A stretch of 64,000 bases of DNA from Eurosta solidaginis (GCF_040869045.1 NC_090319.1:363461739-363525738), one strand, 5' to 3'; shown: positions 30,165 to 41,929, numbered from the stretch's first letter. The notes: generated from the letters alone by a model not told the origin. Made by a program: numbers and translations.

Positions 30165-33100
30165 TTGAACCTTAATTATTCAGATTTTATTGAACTTCAA
30201 TGTAGCGATTCCTACAAACCATGTACTTTTCTAGTAGATTCTCAAGCAGATATTTCTTTAATCAAAATTTCAAGTTTATCTCAAAATTGTAACTTTAATA
30301 CTAACGAAATAACAAACATAACAGGCGTAACGCCTGAAACAATTTCAACTTTAGGAACCTTAAAAACCAACTTAATTGCATATAAATTCTTAATACCGCA
30401 TACTTTACATGTAGTTAACGACGATTTCAATATACCTTCAGACGGAATACTCGGCAAAGACTTTTTAAAATTTAATAAATGCATTATTAATTACGCAAGC
30501 GATAGCATAACCATTAATACCGGATTAGATAACGCAAATATACCAATTTTACACGGCACAAGTAACGATTCTTTAGTTATTCCTCCGAGATGTGAAGTTT
30601 ATCGGTTATTTAAATTACCAAAATGCGATAATCCTGTTTTTGTAGACTCGCAAGAAATCTGTAATGGTGTTTTTACGGCAAAGTGCATTGTTGACACAAA
30701 TAATCCAGTTATAAAAATTTTAAATATTACTGACGAAGTAAAACATGTCAACAATTGCAATATCGTAACGGAAGATATCACCAACTACAATGTCTACAAA
30801 ATCAATGAAACTTCAAAAGATCAAAAACGCTTAGAGGAATTAACGAAAATTTTGAAAAATCAAATGCCGGGTTATGCTCAAACACAATTACTAGATTTAT
30901 GCTTAAAATATGCCGATGTATTCGCTTTAAAAACTGATCGTATGACTTTAAATAACTTTTACGAACAAAAGCTACGTTTAACTGATAAAAATCCAGTCTA
31001 TATAAAAAATTATCGTTTACCATATACACAACGTGAAGAAATTAATAAACAAGTCGAAAATTTAATGCGAAATGATTTAATAGAACCCAGCTTTTCTAAT
31101 TATAACAGCCCTTTAATTTTGGTGCCGAAAAAGGATCCTACAGGCCAAAAGTCTTACCGTATGTGCGTTGATTTCAGAGCAGTCAACAAAAAGCTTATCG
31201 CAGATAAATTTCCGTTGGCACGCGTAGACGACATACTCGACAATCTTGGCAGAGCCAAATATTTTTCGACTTTAGATCTTTTTTCTGGTTTTCACCAAAT
31301 ACCACTTCATGTTAATTCTAGAGACGTTACATCTTTCAGTACAGATCGAGGAGCTTTTCGTTGGAAAGTTTTACCTTTCGGTTTAAATATAGCACCAAAC
31401 TCTTTTTCACGTATGATGTCATTAGCATTTTCAGGCATTTCGCCAAATCAAGCTTTTATGTACATTGACGATGTTATCGTCATCGGATGTAGCGAGACAC
31501 ATCACCTCAAAAATTTAGAAAAAGTTTTCGAAACTTGTAGAAAATTCAATTTAAAGTTAAATCCCAACAAATGCAATTTCCTTCGTTCTGAAGTAACTTT
31601 TTTAGGCCATAAATGCACCTCCAAAGGCCTGCTGCCAGATGACTCAAAAATAGACGCAATTAAAAAGTACAATAAGCCAAAAGACAAAGACGCTGTTAGG
31701 CGATTCGTTGCATTTGCAAATTATTATAGGCGTTTTATACCTAACTTTGCGTCACTGGCAGCCCCTTTAAATCGTCTAAATCGGAAAAAAGTTGAATTTG
31801 TTTGGGATGATGCTTGCGAAAATGCTTTCGAAAAATTAAAGTTATCATTAATGTCTCCTCAATTATTACAATACCCTGATTTTTCAAAAGAATTTATTAT
31901 CACTGTAGATGCATCTAAGAGTGGTTGTGGCGCTATATTAAGCCAAAAGCATGGAGATAATGACTTACCGATTTGCTTTGCATCAAAATCTTTCAATAAA
32001 GCCGAACAGAAAAAGGCAATCATAGAATTAGAACTTTTAGCAATACATTTTGCTATAAAACATTTTCGGCCGTATGTCTACGGTACGCATTTCACGGTAA
32101 AATCAGACCATAGACCATTAGTTTATCTATTCAATATGAAAGATCCCTCCTCGAAACTCTCTAGAATCAGATTAGATTTATCAGAATACAATTTTACAAT
32201 TGAATATATTAAAGGAAAATCGAATGTTGTGGCTGATGCTCTTTCGCGTATAAGTATAGACGAGATTAAAGATTCGACAAAACACGTTTTAGCCGTTAAA
32301 ACGCGATCACAAACTAAACAACAAGAATTACAAAATGAAAAAATAAGTTTAAATGATACGACCTCTAACGATAATAAAGTACAAGTTTATGATAAATTTT
32401 CACACGATTTTTCAAAAAAGATACCGCGAGTAAAATCAACAATACAATATAATAAACATAAGGAGATCTCCAATTTACAAATTTATGCGCATTTAAAACA
32501 TAAAAAATATAATTTACTTAATATCGTGACTGCTAACGAAATAACGAATTTAGATGAGTTACTTTCGAGGCTGGAAACAGCAGCCGACAATCACAATATT
32601 AAACAATTAGAATGGCCAAAAAATGATATCTTTTTCAATAATTTTTCAATTACGAATTTTAAAATCCGCGGAAATGAAATTTTAAAATCATTACAAATAA
32701 TATTGACGGACCCTGTAGAGACCGTAACAGACAATGAACAGAAACAAAAACTTATGACAATTTATCACGAAGATCCACTGTTAGGAGGCCATTGCGGAAC
32801 AAAAAGGTTATATGCCAAATTAAGAACTAAATATTACTGGAAAAACATGACACGTGATATAGCGAAATTTGTGAAAAATTGCAATAAATGTCTTTTAAAT
32901 AAAGTGAGACCAAAAACAAAAGAAAATCTTGTCCTTACTCCAACACCCTGTAAACCATTTGACATAGTGATTATCGATACAATAGGTCCACTTCCAGAAT
33001 CAAACTATGGTAACAAGTTCGCTGTTACTATGATTTGTGACTTTTCTAAATACCTGGTAACAGTAGCTGTACCAGATAAATCAGCAAAAACTATCGCATG

Positions 33101-33779
33101 TGCTATTTTTGAAACCTTTATACTAACATATGGTACAATGAGAGCCATTAGATCCGATTTAGGGACGGAATACAAAAATGAATTATTCTCGGAATTAACA
33201 AAACTTTTAAAAATTAATCATGATTTCTCAACAGCTTATCACCACGAAACTGTTGGTACTGTTGAAAGAAATCATAGAGTCTTTAACGAATATTTACGTG
33301 CATATCTAGATGAAACGTATTCAGATTGGGATACGTATTTGAAGTATTTTACATTTTTACATAATACTACAAGTAGTTCGGTTTTTGATAATAAATTTAC
33401 TCCTTTCGAATTAATATTTGGCAGAAAATCTACAATGCCACATGAATTACAAAAGGAACAAATCGATCCGATCTATAATGTAGAAAATTATACAAAAGAA
33501 CTAAAATATAGAATGCAAAAATCTCATAAAATGGCAAGAAATTTGATTAGTAAACATAAAATTAGAAATAAAGAATTATACGATAAAACGGCTAAGCCTT
33601 TAGAAATTAAAATTAATGATAGGGTTTTAGTGGAAACAGAACCGAGAAATAAACATAGAAATATATATCAAGGTCCCTACATAATAAAGAATATCGATGG
33701 ACCAAATGTAAAAATTTTTGATGAAATTAATAAAATTGAAAAAATTGTACACAAAAATCGTATACAAAAAATTAATTAA
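30165..33779 (+). CDS. pol: Pol of element B (protease, RT, RNase H, integrase)
   Basis: The 1204 residues from the first usable start are uninterrupted; real translation probably enters by frameshifting at 30063, adding about 34 residues. The protease has FLVDSQADISLI, so the usual D-T/S-G-A reads DSQA. RT carries the catalytic box YIDD (about residue 435) and VLPFGLNIAPNSF. RNase H has TVDASKSG. The integrase zinc domain (GGHCGTKRLYAKL, CNKCLLNK) and DDE core (IIDTIGP, RSDLGTEYK, HHETVGTVERNHR) are intact. The TAA stop is at 33777-33779, 323 bp before the 3' LTR. It should copy and integrate the element, unless the altered protease site impairs processing. Confidence 0.93.
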   Translation: MNLNYSDFIELQCSDSYKPCTFLVDSQADISLIKISSLSQNCNFNTNEITNITGVTPETISTLGTLKTNLIAYKFLIPHTLHVVNDDFNIPSDGILGKDFLKFNKCIINYASDSITINTGLDNANIPILHGTSNDSLVIPPRCEVYRLFKLPKCDNPVFVDSQEICNGVFTAKCIVDTNNPVIKILNITDEVKHVNNCNIVTEDITNYNVYKINETSKDQKRLEELTKILKNQMPGYAQTQLLDLCLKYADVFALKTDRMTLNNFYEQKLRLTDKNPVYIKNYRLPYTQREEINKQVENLMRNDLIEPSFSNYNSPLILVPKKDPTGQKSYRMCVDFRAVNKKLIADKFPLARVDDILDNLGRAKYFSTLDLFSGFHQIPLHVNSRDVTSFSTDRGAFRWKVLPFGLNIAPNSFSRMMSLAFSGISPNQAFMYIDDVIVIGCSETHHLKNLEKVFETCRKFNLKLNPNKCNFLRSEVTFLGHKCTSKGLLPDDSKIDAIKKYNKPKDKDAVRRFVAFANYYRRFIPNFASLAAPLNRLNRKKVEFVWDDACENAFEKLKLSLMSPQLLQYPDFSKEFIITVDASKSGCGAILSQKHGDNDLPICFASKSFNKAEQKKAIIELELLAIHFAIKHFRPYVYGTHFTVKSDHRPLVYLFNMKDPSSKLSRIRLDLSEYNFTIEYIKGKSNVVADALSRISIDEIKDSTKHVLAVKTRSQTKQQELQNEKISLNDTTSNDNKVQVYDKFSHDFSKKIPRVKSTIQYNKHKEISNLQIYAHLKHKKYNLLNIVTANEITNLDELLSRLETAADNHNIKQLEWPKNDIFFNNFSITNFKIRGNEILKSLQIILTDPVETVTDNEQKQKLMTIYHEDPLLGGHCGTKRLYAKLRTKYYWKNMTRDIAKFVKNCNKCLLNKVRPKTKENLVLTPTPCKPFDIVIIDTIGPLPESNYGNKFAVTMICDFSKYLVTVAVPDKSAKTIACAIFETFILTYGTMRAIRSDLGTEYKNELFSELTKLLKINHDFSTAYHHETVGTVERNHRVFNEYLRAYLDETYSDWDTYLKYFTFLHNTTSSSVFDNKFTPFELIFGRKSTMPHELQKEQIDPIYNVENYTKELKYRMQKSHKMARNLISKHKIRNKELYDKTAKPLEIKINDRVLVETEPRNKHRNIYQGPYIIKNIDGPNVKIFDEINKIEKIVHKNRIQKIN

Positions 33780-34090
33780 ATTGATAGCCGAAAATAATCT
33801 TTAAATATAAACCTACTTTAAGAACACGCCAATGAAAGCCAAACTAAACAAACTATTAATGTTAATTCTTAATACGGCCTAATGTACAAAATTCATATGT
33901 TAAAGTGAAATACTTAATAAATATATATTTACTCAATTTAATAATAAGCATATAAATAGTAACGGTTCATTTCAAACTAAAAACATTATTTTTTACATAT
34001 TTCATTTTCTTATAAATTTATATCTTAACCCTAGTAAAGCCTAAAGAAGAATGTGGCAAGACTGATCACCTTGCCAAATTCTTCTTTTCC

Positions 34091-34102
34091 AAAGGGGGAT
34101 GA
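34091..34102 (+). other. Polypurine tract of element B
   Basis: AAAGGGGGATGA abuts the 3' LTR. Confidence 0.85.
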
Positions 34103-34637
34103 TGTAGCGTCATGTAGTGCCAGCCAACTAAAATCTAAAATAAAACTAAAAACTAAAATAGCTGGCATCACCCCCACATGCAACCATGCATGTATGCACT
34201 TGGTGTTACTGGGTGAGAGAGTCGAATGACGGAGAGAATTCTGATTGGCTGAATCTTCCGTTACTCGACTCTATCACGCCACTGCATCATGCGATTTTAC
34301 CGCTATGCACTTTTGGCATAGCGGCAGGGCTGCTTTGAAGCGTCAGCAGTTTTGAGTTTTTGGGCAGAGTTTGAAGTGAACCGGCTGCCGCAATACACGC
34401 GAGAAAGAACGGCGTAGTTAATAAAACTAAGAATAAAATAACTAAGGACTAGGTTTATTAAAACTAAACATTTATTGTGCAAATAAAACTTAAAGCAACT
34501 TAACAAACAAACATAAGAGAACTTTAATAAAAAAGTAACTAAAATTAAAGCAAGTGCGGTGTTTATTTATTTTGCGTGTGTGGGCGCGCGAGGGGCTGTA
34601 TGCCCAAAATTAAGTGGCATCGAAATGCCACTTTACA
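34103..34637 (+). repeat. 3' LTR of element B
   Basis: 535 bp, matching 26075-26609 by eye along its length, followed by target copy GTCC. Confidence 0.95.
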
Positions 34638-34696
34638 GTCCCACACTTCGAATAGGGGGAGAACTTGTATCACCAATTCTGAGGTAGACTAGTAAT

Positions 34697-36118
34697 TATA
34701 CTCAGCGTTTTTTGCACACAGAGTATATTAAGTTTGATTAGATATCGGTTGGTTGTACAGGTATAAAGGAATCGAGATAGATATAGACTTCCATATATCA
34801 AAATCATCAGTATCGAAAAAAAAAAATTGATTGAGCCATGTCCGTCCGTCCGTAAGCACGATAACTTGAGTAAATATTGAGATATCTTCACCAAATTTGG
34901 TACACGAGCTTTTCTGGACCCAGAATAGATTTGTATTGAAAATGAGCGAAATCGGATGATAACCACGCCCACTTTTTATATGTATAACATTTTGGAAAAC
35001 ACAAAAAACCTGATTTTTTAGTAAGTAATACACCTAGAATATTGAAATTTGACATGTGAACTGATATTGAGACTCTTGATGAAATTTTGAAAAAGAATTT
35101 TAAAATGGGCGTGGCACCACCCACTTGTGATAAAATCAATTTTACAAATATTAATTATAAATCAAAAATGCTTAAACCTAGTTTAACAAAATTCGGCAGA
35201 GAAGTTTCCTTTACTATAAGGAATGCCTTGAAGAAAAAGTTACAAAATCGGTTAAGGACCACGCCCACTTTTATATAAAAGATTTTTAAGAGTCATGGAT
35301 GAATAAAATAAGCTATATCTTTGCAAAAAGAGCTTTATATCTATGGTATTTCATTTCACAAGTGCATTTATAACAATAAATAGGAAAAACTTCAAATTTA
35401 AAAAAAATGGGCGTGGCACCGCCCCTTTTATGAATAAGCAATTTTCTATGTTTCGGGAGCCATAACTCGAAGAAAAATTAACGGATCGTAGTAAAATTGG
35501 GTACACAAATTTTTGTTATAGCAGGAAATATTGCTAGAAAAGATGGACGACATCGGTTAAAGACCACGCCCACTTTTATATAAAAGATTTTTAAAAGGGT
35601 CGTAGACGAAAATAATAAGCTCTATCTTAGCGAAAAAGAGCTTTGTATGAATAGAATTTTACTTTGTAAATTGAATTATAACAATAAATTGGAAAACACA
35701 AAAATTTTTGAAAATGGGTGTGGAACTGCCTCTTTTATGACTAGCAATTTTCTATGTTTCGGGACCATAACTCGAAGAAAAATTAACACATCGTAATGAA
35801 ATTGTGTACACATTTTCCTTATAGCAGGAAATATTTCTAGTAAAAATGGACGGTATTGGTTAAAGACCACGCCAAATTAGATAGGAAACAAGTTTAAAAG
35901 GGTCGTAGACTAGAATAATAAGCTATAACTTAGCAAAAAATAGTTTTGAATCAATGATATTTCACCTATCAAGTTCTACTGTAAGAGGAAATGGGGAGAC
36001 ATTTTTCTTTTAAACGGGCGTTGCCACGTGTTATGTAGAAAAGTAATTTATCTGAAATGAAATGTACAATTGAAGCGCACGCTGAGTATATAATGTTCGG
36101 TTACACCCGAAGTTAGAC
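34697..36118 (+). repeat. Hairpin-ended repeat, copy e (CAGCGTG subfamily)
   Basis: The start hairpin (34697-34727) keeps the outer arms TATACTC/GAGTATA with a decayed inner stem. The end reads GCACGCTGAGTATATAATGT, then TTCGGTTACACCCGAAGTTAG. The interior has about four 300-330-bp degenerate units, each with a GGGCGTGGCACCGCCC-like block and a TTTCGGGAGCCATAACTCGA block. It is colinear with copy b over its whole length. Confidence 0.8.
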
Positions 36119-36263
36119 ACAATGGCGAATAATCATAGTCAAAATAAAATAGGTTTTAAATTTAGTTGCAGCTTTTTGACATAATTTTCTATGAGCTATC
36201 TGTCAAAAAAGCTGAAACTAAATTTAAAACCTATTTGATTCTGACTATGATTATGTGCCCTTG
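36119..36263. mobile_element. Small foldback MITE, about 145 bp
   Basis: Inverted arms (36131-36180 and 36200-36254) share AATCATAGTC and TTTTAAATTTAGTT. The outer ends are CAATGGCGA-AATCATAGTC and, reversed, CAAGGGCACATAATCATAG. It directly abuts the end of copy e. Confidence 0.75.
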
Positions 36264-36279
36264 TTTTTAATTCAAATGT

Positions 36280-36720
36280 TAAATCAGTGCTCTTTTATGC
36301 TTGTGAGACGTGGCAAAGTTCAAGCTTAATTGAGAAGCGCCTACAAGTTTTTAAGAATAAATGCCTACGCCGGAATCCTGAAAATTCGATGGCCCGAAAC
36401 AATAACAAATGACGAATTATGGCGAAGGACAAGCCAAACAAAAGCAGCCACAGAAATTGCAAAACGCAAGTGGTCGTGGATTGAACACTCGATTCGGAGG
36501 CCTCCAGACAATATAGCAAGGCAAGCATTGCGGTGGAACCCGCAAGAAAGCAGAAGACCCGGGCGCCAGGGAAGACCTGACGTAGAACTGTCGACAAATA
36601 ATTGGACGATGCAGGTTACACGTGGAATGATGTCACGAGGATAGCACCAAATAGAATAAGATTCAAATCGGTTATCGAGGCCCTATGCTCCAGTAGGAGT
36701 TAAGGAAGGAAATAAGAAGA
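36280..36720 (+). pseudogene. LINE reverse transcriptase C-terminal fragment (family F)
   Basis: Translation gives FYACETWQSSSLIEKRLQVF, then CLRR-ILKIRWPETITNDELW and RKWSWIEHSIRRP. This is the tail region seen in RTE/CR1-like LINE polymerases. It is truncated on the 5' side and shifted in frame at about 36360. Confidence 0.75.
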
Positions 36721-37956
36721 AGCACAGTATCCCGCGTTGCTCCGGCTAAGCAGACATTTTTAAAGAAGTTGTAATGACACATACTTTCACAAAACTTACG
36801 CAAAGTCATGAAAATATTTTTTCCCACTTTTCCCCTCTTATTATTCTCCATTATAATTTACTTCTCTTATAACGTTCTCTACCTCTTTATCCTCTCTTCT
36901 TTATTCTTATATTGCCCATCCCTGTAATAGCCCTATCTCCCTGTACCACACTTTGTTTCTCCCCATATTATCACTCTTCAGCAACTTTATCGAAAACACG
37001 TTACAAGCCTCGTATGAAACCTTTTTTGATGATTCCGAAAAAATTTTAAGTACAATGTATCTGGGCATGAGTCCGGACCCTTTCAGAAAAAGGTACCGAT
37101 GGCCGACTGGTTTATGTGTTTGTTGAGGCAAGGACTGACAGAAAAGGCGGTGGATTGGGAAGGCAGAAGGGCATTGGAATGTCTACCACAGTCACCATAA
37201 GGTGAGCAGCGCAGAGTTGGTTAGCTTTTTGGATGAAAAGATATTTCGTTGTTGTACCTCTGCTTCAAGATGTCTTCACCAAGTACTGTCGTTTATAACA
37301 CCAATAAACGATAAAGGCATTCCCTGAAGGTTTTGGGGAGTGTAATCGATGTTGATGGTCCTTTGCCGGATACAAATCCGAGTCGGTACTAGGTAAAGGT
37401 ACTAGACCGACCATTCAATCCAATATTTTCAAAGAAGCTGACTCCGGTAACAGCACACCTGGTTCCTTACATCTCGTGTAAAATACAAAAAAAAAAAAAC
37501 AAAAAGAACCCTACAATGCAAGTAGTCTAACGCACCCACCTCCCATGTAACAAACATGCCACAATCACTTTATACACATTGTTTAAGGTACGTTTGCAAA
37601 TATTCGTAGAATTCGTAAGTGTCAAGCACATTGAGGTAGTAATCATGGTGTGCCAGTCCCAGCTTTAACTATGCCGCGGGACTATCAAAGTACAGCAACG
37701 TGACCCCGATAGACGTAGAGCTTAGAGCTCAACCTATTTTCCGACGGAATACTTGACGGTAGTACCGGGGGGTAAATGGTACTCTGACGGTAGGAGGTTT
37801 AGTGCGGTTAAAGTCGATTCTTCCTCCTCGTAACATGTCGTGCACCGTATGCCAGTACAGAATATATACGACTGCGACATCGGCTAAATGTAACTCAGCT
37901 TTTGTCAATGTCATTATCAAAGCTGTTCTGGGCTGTGGCCTAGAAGATTTTACTTG
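36721..37956. other. Non-coding stretch with one SINE scrap
   Basis: No gene is seen. Positions 37318-37420 are a diverged piece of the SINE family in reverse (CCCTGAAGGTTTTGGGGAGT, CCTTTGCCGGATACAAATCC). Confidence 0.55.
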
Positions 37957-38116
37957 GTTGTTGTTGTTGTTGTAGCAGTGCTTCGCCCCACCTAATAGCT
38001 GCGACATATCACAAATTGTCATCAATATCCTCTAACGGGAGTCCAAGAAAACTTGCTGTTTCAATAGGGGGGACCATAATGAAAGGGGTGTTAGAGGCGT
38101 TGGTTCCACATTACAA

Positions 38117-41100
38117 TTAAAAGAGATGGTTGATGTCATGTGGGGACACATTGCAAGCGGGGCATACATTTTGTATGTCGGGGTTGATTTTGGATAGGTA
38201 AGAGTTTAACCTGTTGCAGTATCCGGAACGAAGTTGCGCTCGAGTGACTCGCGTTTCCCTGGGGAGTATGCGTTCCTCTTCCGCAAGTTTTGGGTACTGT
38301 TCTTTGAGTACTGGATTCACCGGGCAATTCCTGGTATAAAAGTCCGACGCCTGTTTGTGGAGTTCACCAAGGACCTGCTTGTGTTTTTTTGCTTCATACG
38401 GTTGAGTTCTCAGGTGCCGTATTTCCTCAAAATGTTCACGGAGATGACTCCTTAAGCCCCTAGGCGATGTTGGCTCAACAATCAGATGTCTGTTGGGATG
38501 CCAAGGTTTCTGGTAATTCAACAGGAACTGTTTGGTTAGCATCTCATTTCTCTCCCTGATGGGGAGTATTCTCGCCTCATTATGTAGATGGTGTTCTGGG
38601 GACATAAGGAGACAGCCCGTGGCGTTTCTGAGAGCAGTATTTTGGCAGGCCTGTAGCTTCTTCCAGTGGGTAGTTTTTAGGCTTGGCGACCATATAGGGG
38701 ACGCGTAGCATGCAATGGCTGGCCAATTGCTTTGTATGTGGTAATGAGCGTTTCTTTGTCTTTTCCCCAAGTACTGTCAGCAAGGGATTTGAGGATATTA
38801 TTACGGCTCTGGATTTTCGCTACAATTGCGGCTGCATACTCACCAAAATGTAGATCCTGATCGAACGTCACACCCAAGATTTTGGGGTGTAGGACAGTCG
38901 GTAGCGTAGTGCCATCGACGTGGATGTTCAAAATTGTCGACATCTGGGTCATCCATGTTGTAAATAAGGTCGCGAAGGATTTAGTTGGTGATAATGCCAG
39001 GTTTCGCGATGCGAAAAAACTGGAGAGATCAGGGAGGTAGCCGTTTATTCTGTTGCAAAGCTCATCGATCTGTGGGCCTGGGCCTGTGGCCATTATTGTG
39101 CAGTCATCGGCGTAGGAAACGATAGAAACTCCTGGTGGCGAAGGTAGCTTAGATATTTAGAAATTAAACAAAAGTGGGGACAGGACACCACCCTGTGGCA
39201 CCCCTTGTTTAATTCTTCTTGGTTTTGAGGTTTCGTTTCTAAATTGCACCGGTGCCTGCCGACCACCCAGATAGTTTGCGGCCCACCTTTTAACACATGG
39301 GGGAAAGGTAGACCCTTCCAGGTCTTGCAGTAACGTGCCATGGCTGACCGTATCAAAAGCTTTTGGTAGGTCTAGCGCCACGAGTACTGTTCTATGGTGG
39401 GGGTTTTGATTTAAACCGCAATTTATATGGGTGCTAATGGCATTTAGCGCGCTGGTGGTGCTATGGAGTTTTCTGAAGCCATGCTGATGACAGGCTAGCT
39501 GCAAATTTGCTTTGAAGTAGGGGAGAAAAATGGCTTCAAGCGTCTTGGCTACTGGCGATAGGAGAGATATCGGGCGATATGACTCCAATGTTAGCTCGTT
39601 TCCCAGGCTTTAGTAGCGGGACCACCTTGGCCATTTTCCATTTTTCGGGAATGACAAAGGTGGAAAGAGATGGGTTGAAGACATGTGCTAAATATTTGAA
39701 ACCCTCTCCCTAGGCTTTTAAGCAGCGGCATGGCTACGCCGTCTGGACCCACTGCTTTGGATGGTTTAGCATGACCGATGGCATCCTCAACCTCTTTGGC
39801 GGTGATGGTAATTGGTGACGCGCTGAATTTATGTCTGTTGGCCTTCCGTCTATCTTTGTCGATCGTAGAATGCATTATATATTGTCGGCAGAAAGCGCTC
39901 GCGCATTTTTTTTGCATCCGACAGCACTATCGCCAAAGGCGATGGAAACTTTGTCATTGTGCCTAGACGGATTCGATAGGGACTTTACGGTGGACCAAAA
40001 ATTACCTACACCGCCAGAGAGGCTACAACCGCTTAGGTGCTCCTGTCATTTCGCCCGCTTGTGTTCATCCACAAGCAATCTGATGCGTTGGTTTATATCC
40101 CTTATTTAGGGGTCGCCGGGATCGACCTGTCTTATAAGGTCACGTTCTCTCGCTAAATTTGCGGCCTCCGCCGGGAAGTGGGCCGAATTTTGGGAATTCT
40201 ACCGGCGGGAATGAAACGAGCCGAGGCGGATTCAATGACCTTGCGGAAAGCACGCTCCCCTTTGTTGGTCATCAGTCGGGATAGGGAGGGCAGCAAAGCG
40301 GTTGTCTGTAAAGGATTTGTATTCGTCCCACTTTCATGAAAGTGCGTTTTTCTGTGACGATGAATTCGGCGGTATGCTCGAGCGAAATAAGTATAGGCAG
40401 GTGTTCGGATGCCAATGTTACCATCGGCTGCCAGTTGACGCAGTTTACGAGTTCTGCGCTCACGATTGAAATGTCCGGCAAAATGTGACAGCTTCCTACA
40501 ATACGTGTGGGGGCGTCTCCGCTTATTGTGCAGAACGTCGTTTCTTCTCTTTGAACCGCCAACTTCTCACCCCCACTCTCCGCCCGAAAGTTTGAATACC
40601 ATAGATCGTGATGGGCATTGAAATCGCCTAATTTAATGCGATCGTTGCCAGTGACTAAGGCGCTGATATTAGGGCGGTATTCACTGGGCCAGCAGGTGGC
40701 AGGAGGGATGTAGATGTTGATGTGTTCTAGGTTTGCATCGCCTGACCGGACAGATAAGCCTTGACGTTCTGAGACACTGTCCCTGCGGCCGATGTCGGGA
40801 TCAAATATATGATATTGCACAGAGTGGTGTATGATAAACGCGAGGCCCCCTCCATTTCCGCTCTCGCGATATTTTCTGTGGACATTATACCCAGAATAGG
40901 TCTGCAGAGCAGATCTTGCTGTGGGTTTAGTCTCTTGGATCGCAGCAATGCGGATGTTGTGCCGCTTCATGAAATCGACTATCTCCGTGATCTTCCCAGT
41001 TAATCCATTACAGTTTAACTGCAGAATTCTGAAGAGCATAGGGGGAGACGTCGTCACTATGGGAGTAAGTGACGAGTGACTACGCCTGGGTTGTGGAAGG

Positions 41101-41291
41101 CTAGGACGCAACTGCTGTTGTGGCCCTGGGACTGGACGTCCTTGGGTAAGCATTGGGCTGCCCGGTGGTTTGGGTATGCGGCCTGGCAACATGGCGCAAT
41201 GAAACTCCACGGGGGTTGCCGTCGCGGAGACCAGAACATGTAGGAAAGTGGCACCGTCCATGGCAGGAGCTGCATTAGGCGGATGTCGCAA
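38117..41291 (-). pseudogene. LINE C ORF2: endonuclease and reverse transcriptase, broken
   Basis: The endonuclease (40272-41291) shows LQLNCNGL, IQETK, GDFNAHH and, at the SDH position, SEH. RT motifs are KAVGPDG (about 39800), RPISLLSPVAKTLE, LDLPKAFDTVSH, KQGVPQGGVLSPLLFN (about 39170) and the catalytic YADD (about 39105), then a thumb region and the Cys motif near 38120. The pieces lie in three frames and at least one stop interrupts the frame just after LLFNF. It cannot make an enzyme now. Confidence 0.88.
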
Positions 41292-41929
41292 ACATATATA
41301 TTCTGTGCTGGCAAACGGTAGAGGTAGGGACTAAGAGTCGGTTTCCCTGACCTACACAATTGTTGCCGGAAAAGAGGGGGAGAAGACTCGGCATTGCTCC
41401 CGACTCTACTACGGAGATTGTAGGTATGAGTGGGAGCAGCCGTATGAGTTGGTGGCGCCGTGGGGCCCGAGCAGCAGCGGGTACTGGTTGTGGCTTGCTG
41501 GGCAGCGGGGCTGCTGGAAGGTAAGGGGGGGGGGGTGGTAAGGCGCAGACTACGGGACGTCCTAGGGCGTGAACAGCAAGGAGCCACAAAAGATTTATTG
41601 AAGTTACGTGGACGTCTGGTTTTGGGATCTAGCCCAGAACAACCTGTCCGATGCAACCATCCCTTACACGAGACACACTGACAAGAGTATGACCGTCCTA
41701 AAAATATTCTTTTCCGGCAGATGCAGCAAAACCATTTCTCAGGACCGGGGTCAGGAGACGGACCCGGATTGGGTTCGATACCTTCCCGGAGCAAGAGAAT
41801 ATGGAGCATTCTCGCTTCAAGGACCTGCTGGGAGGATGAAAATTTGTGGGAAGGATCTAACAAATTAAATGGGGTTACACTGAAATGACAGTCCTTGGTC
41901 GGGAAAAATCCCGAGTCGCTCCGGTACAT
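41057..41929 (-). CDS. LINE C ORF1: 2A-like motif, PHD/RING-like zinc finger
   Basis: The open frame has 290 residues and overlaps the endonuclease frame. Residues 49-57 read EGIEPNPGP, resembling the 2A ribosome-skipping consensus D-V/I-E-x-N-P-G-P except for G in place of D. A Cys/His cluster follows (FCCICRKRI, SCQCVSCKGWLHRTGC, about 67-97), of PHD/RING type. Then comes a Pro/Ser/Thr-rich, probably disordered, region (about 115-290). ORF1 proteins of LINEs bind RNA; here the zinc finger may do so or bind protein. The upstream Met could be downstream of the true start. Confidence 0.7.
   Translation of the reverse strand: MYRSDSGFFPTKDCHFSVTPFNLLDPSHKFSSSQQVLEARMLHILLLREGIEPNPGPSPDPGPEKWFCCICRKRIFLGRSYSCQCVSCKGWLHRTGCSGLDPKTRRPRNFNKSFVAPCCSRPRTSRSLRLTTPPPLPSSSPAAQQATTSTRCCSGPTAPPTHTAAPTHTYNLRSRVGSNAESSPPLFRQQLCRSGKPTLSPYLYRLPAQNIYVCDIRLMQLLPWTVPLSYMFWSPRRQPPWSFIAPCCQAAYPNHRAAQCLPKDVQSQGHNSSCVLAFHNPGVVTRHLLP

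Larger units (their letters stand above)
26075..34637 (+). mobile_element. Intact 412/mdg1-type LTR retrotransposon (element B)
   Basis: The 8563-bp element has 535-bp LTRs in which I see no difference by eye and a 4-bp duplication GTCC (26071-26074, 34638-34641). The primer site is complementary to tRNA-Arg, as in Drosophila 412. A 2.3-kb leader precedes open gag and pol frames. No env is present. Intact frames and matching LTRs suggest very recent, possibly ongoing, activity. Codon use is strongly A/T-biased, unlike element A. Confidence 0.95.

Noticed and set aside
37729..38025. 98-codon reverse ORF with poly-Asn run
   Set aside because: The Asn run is the CAA tail of LINE C, and the rest is untranslated flank.
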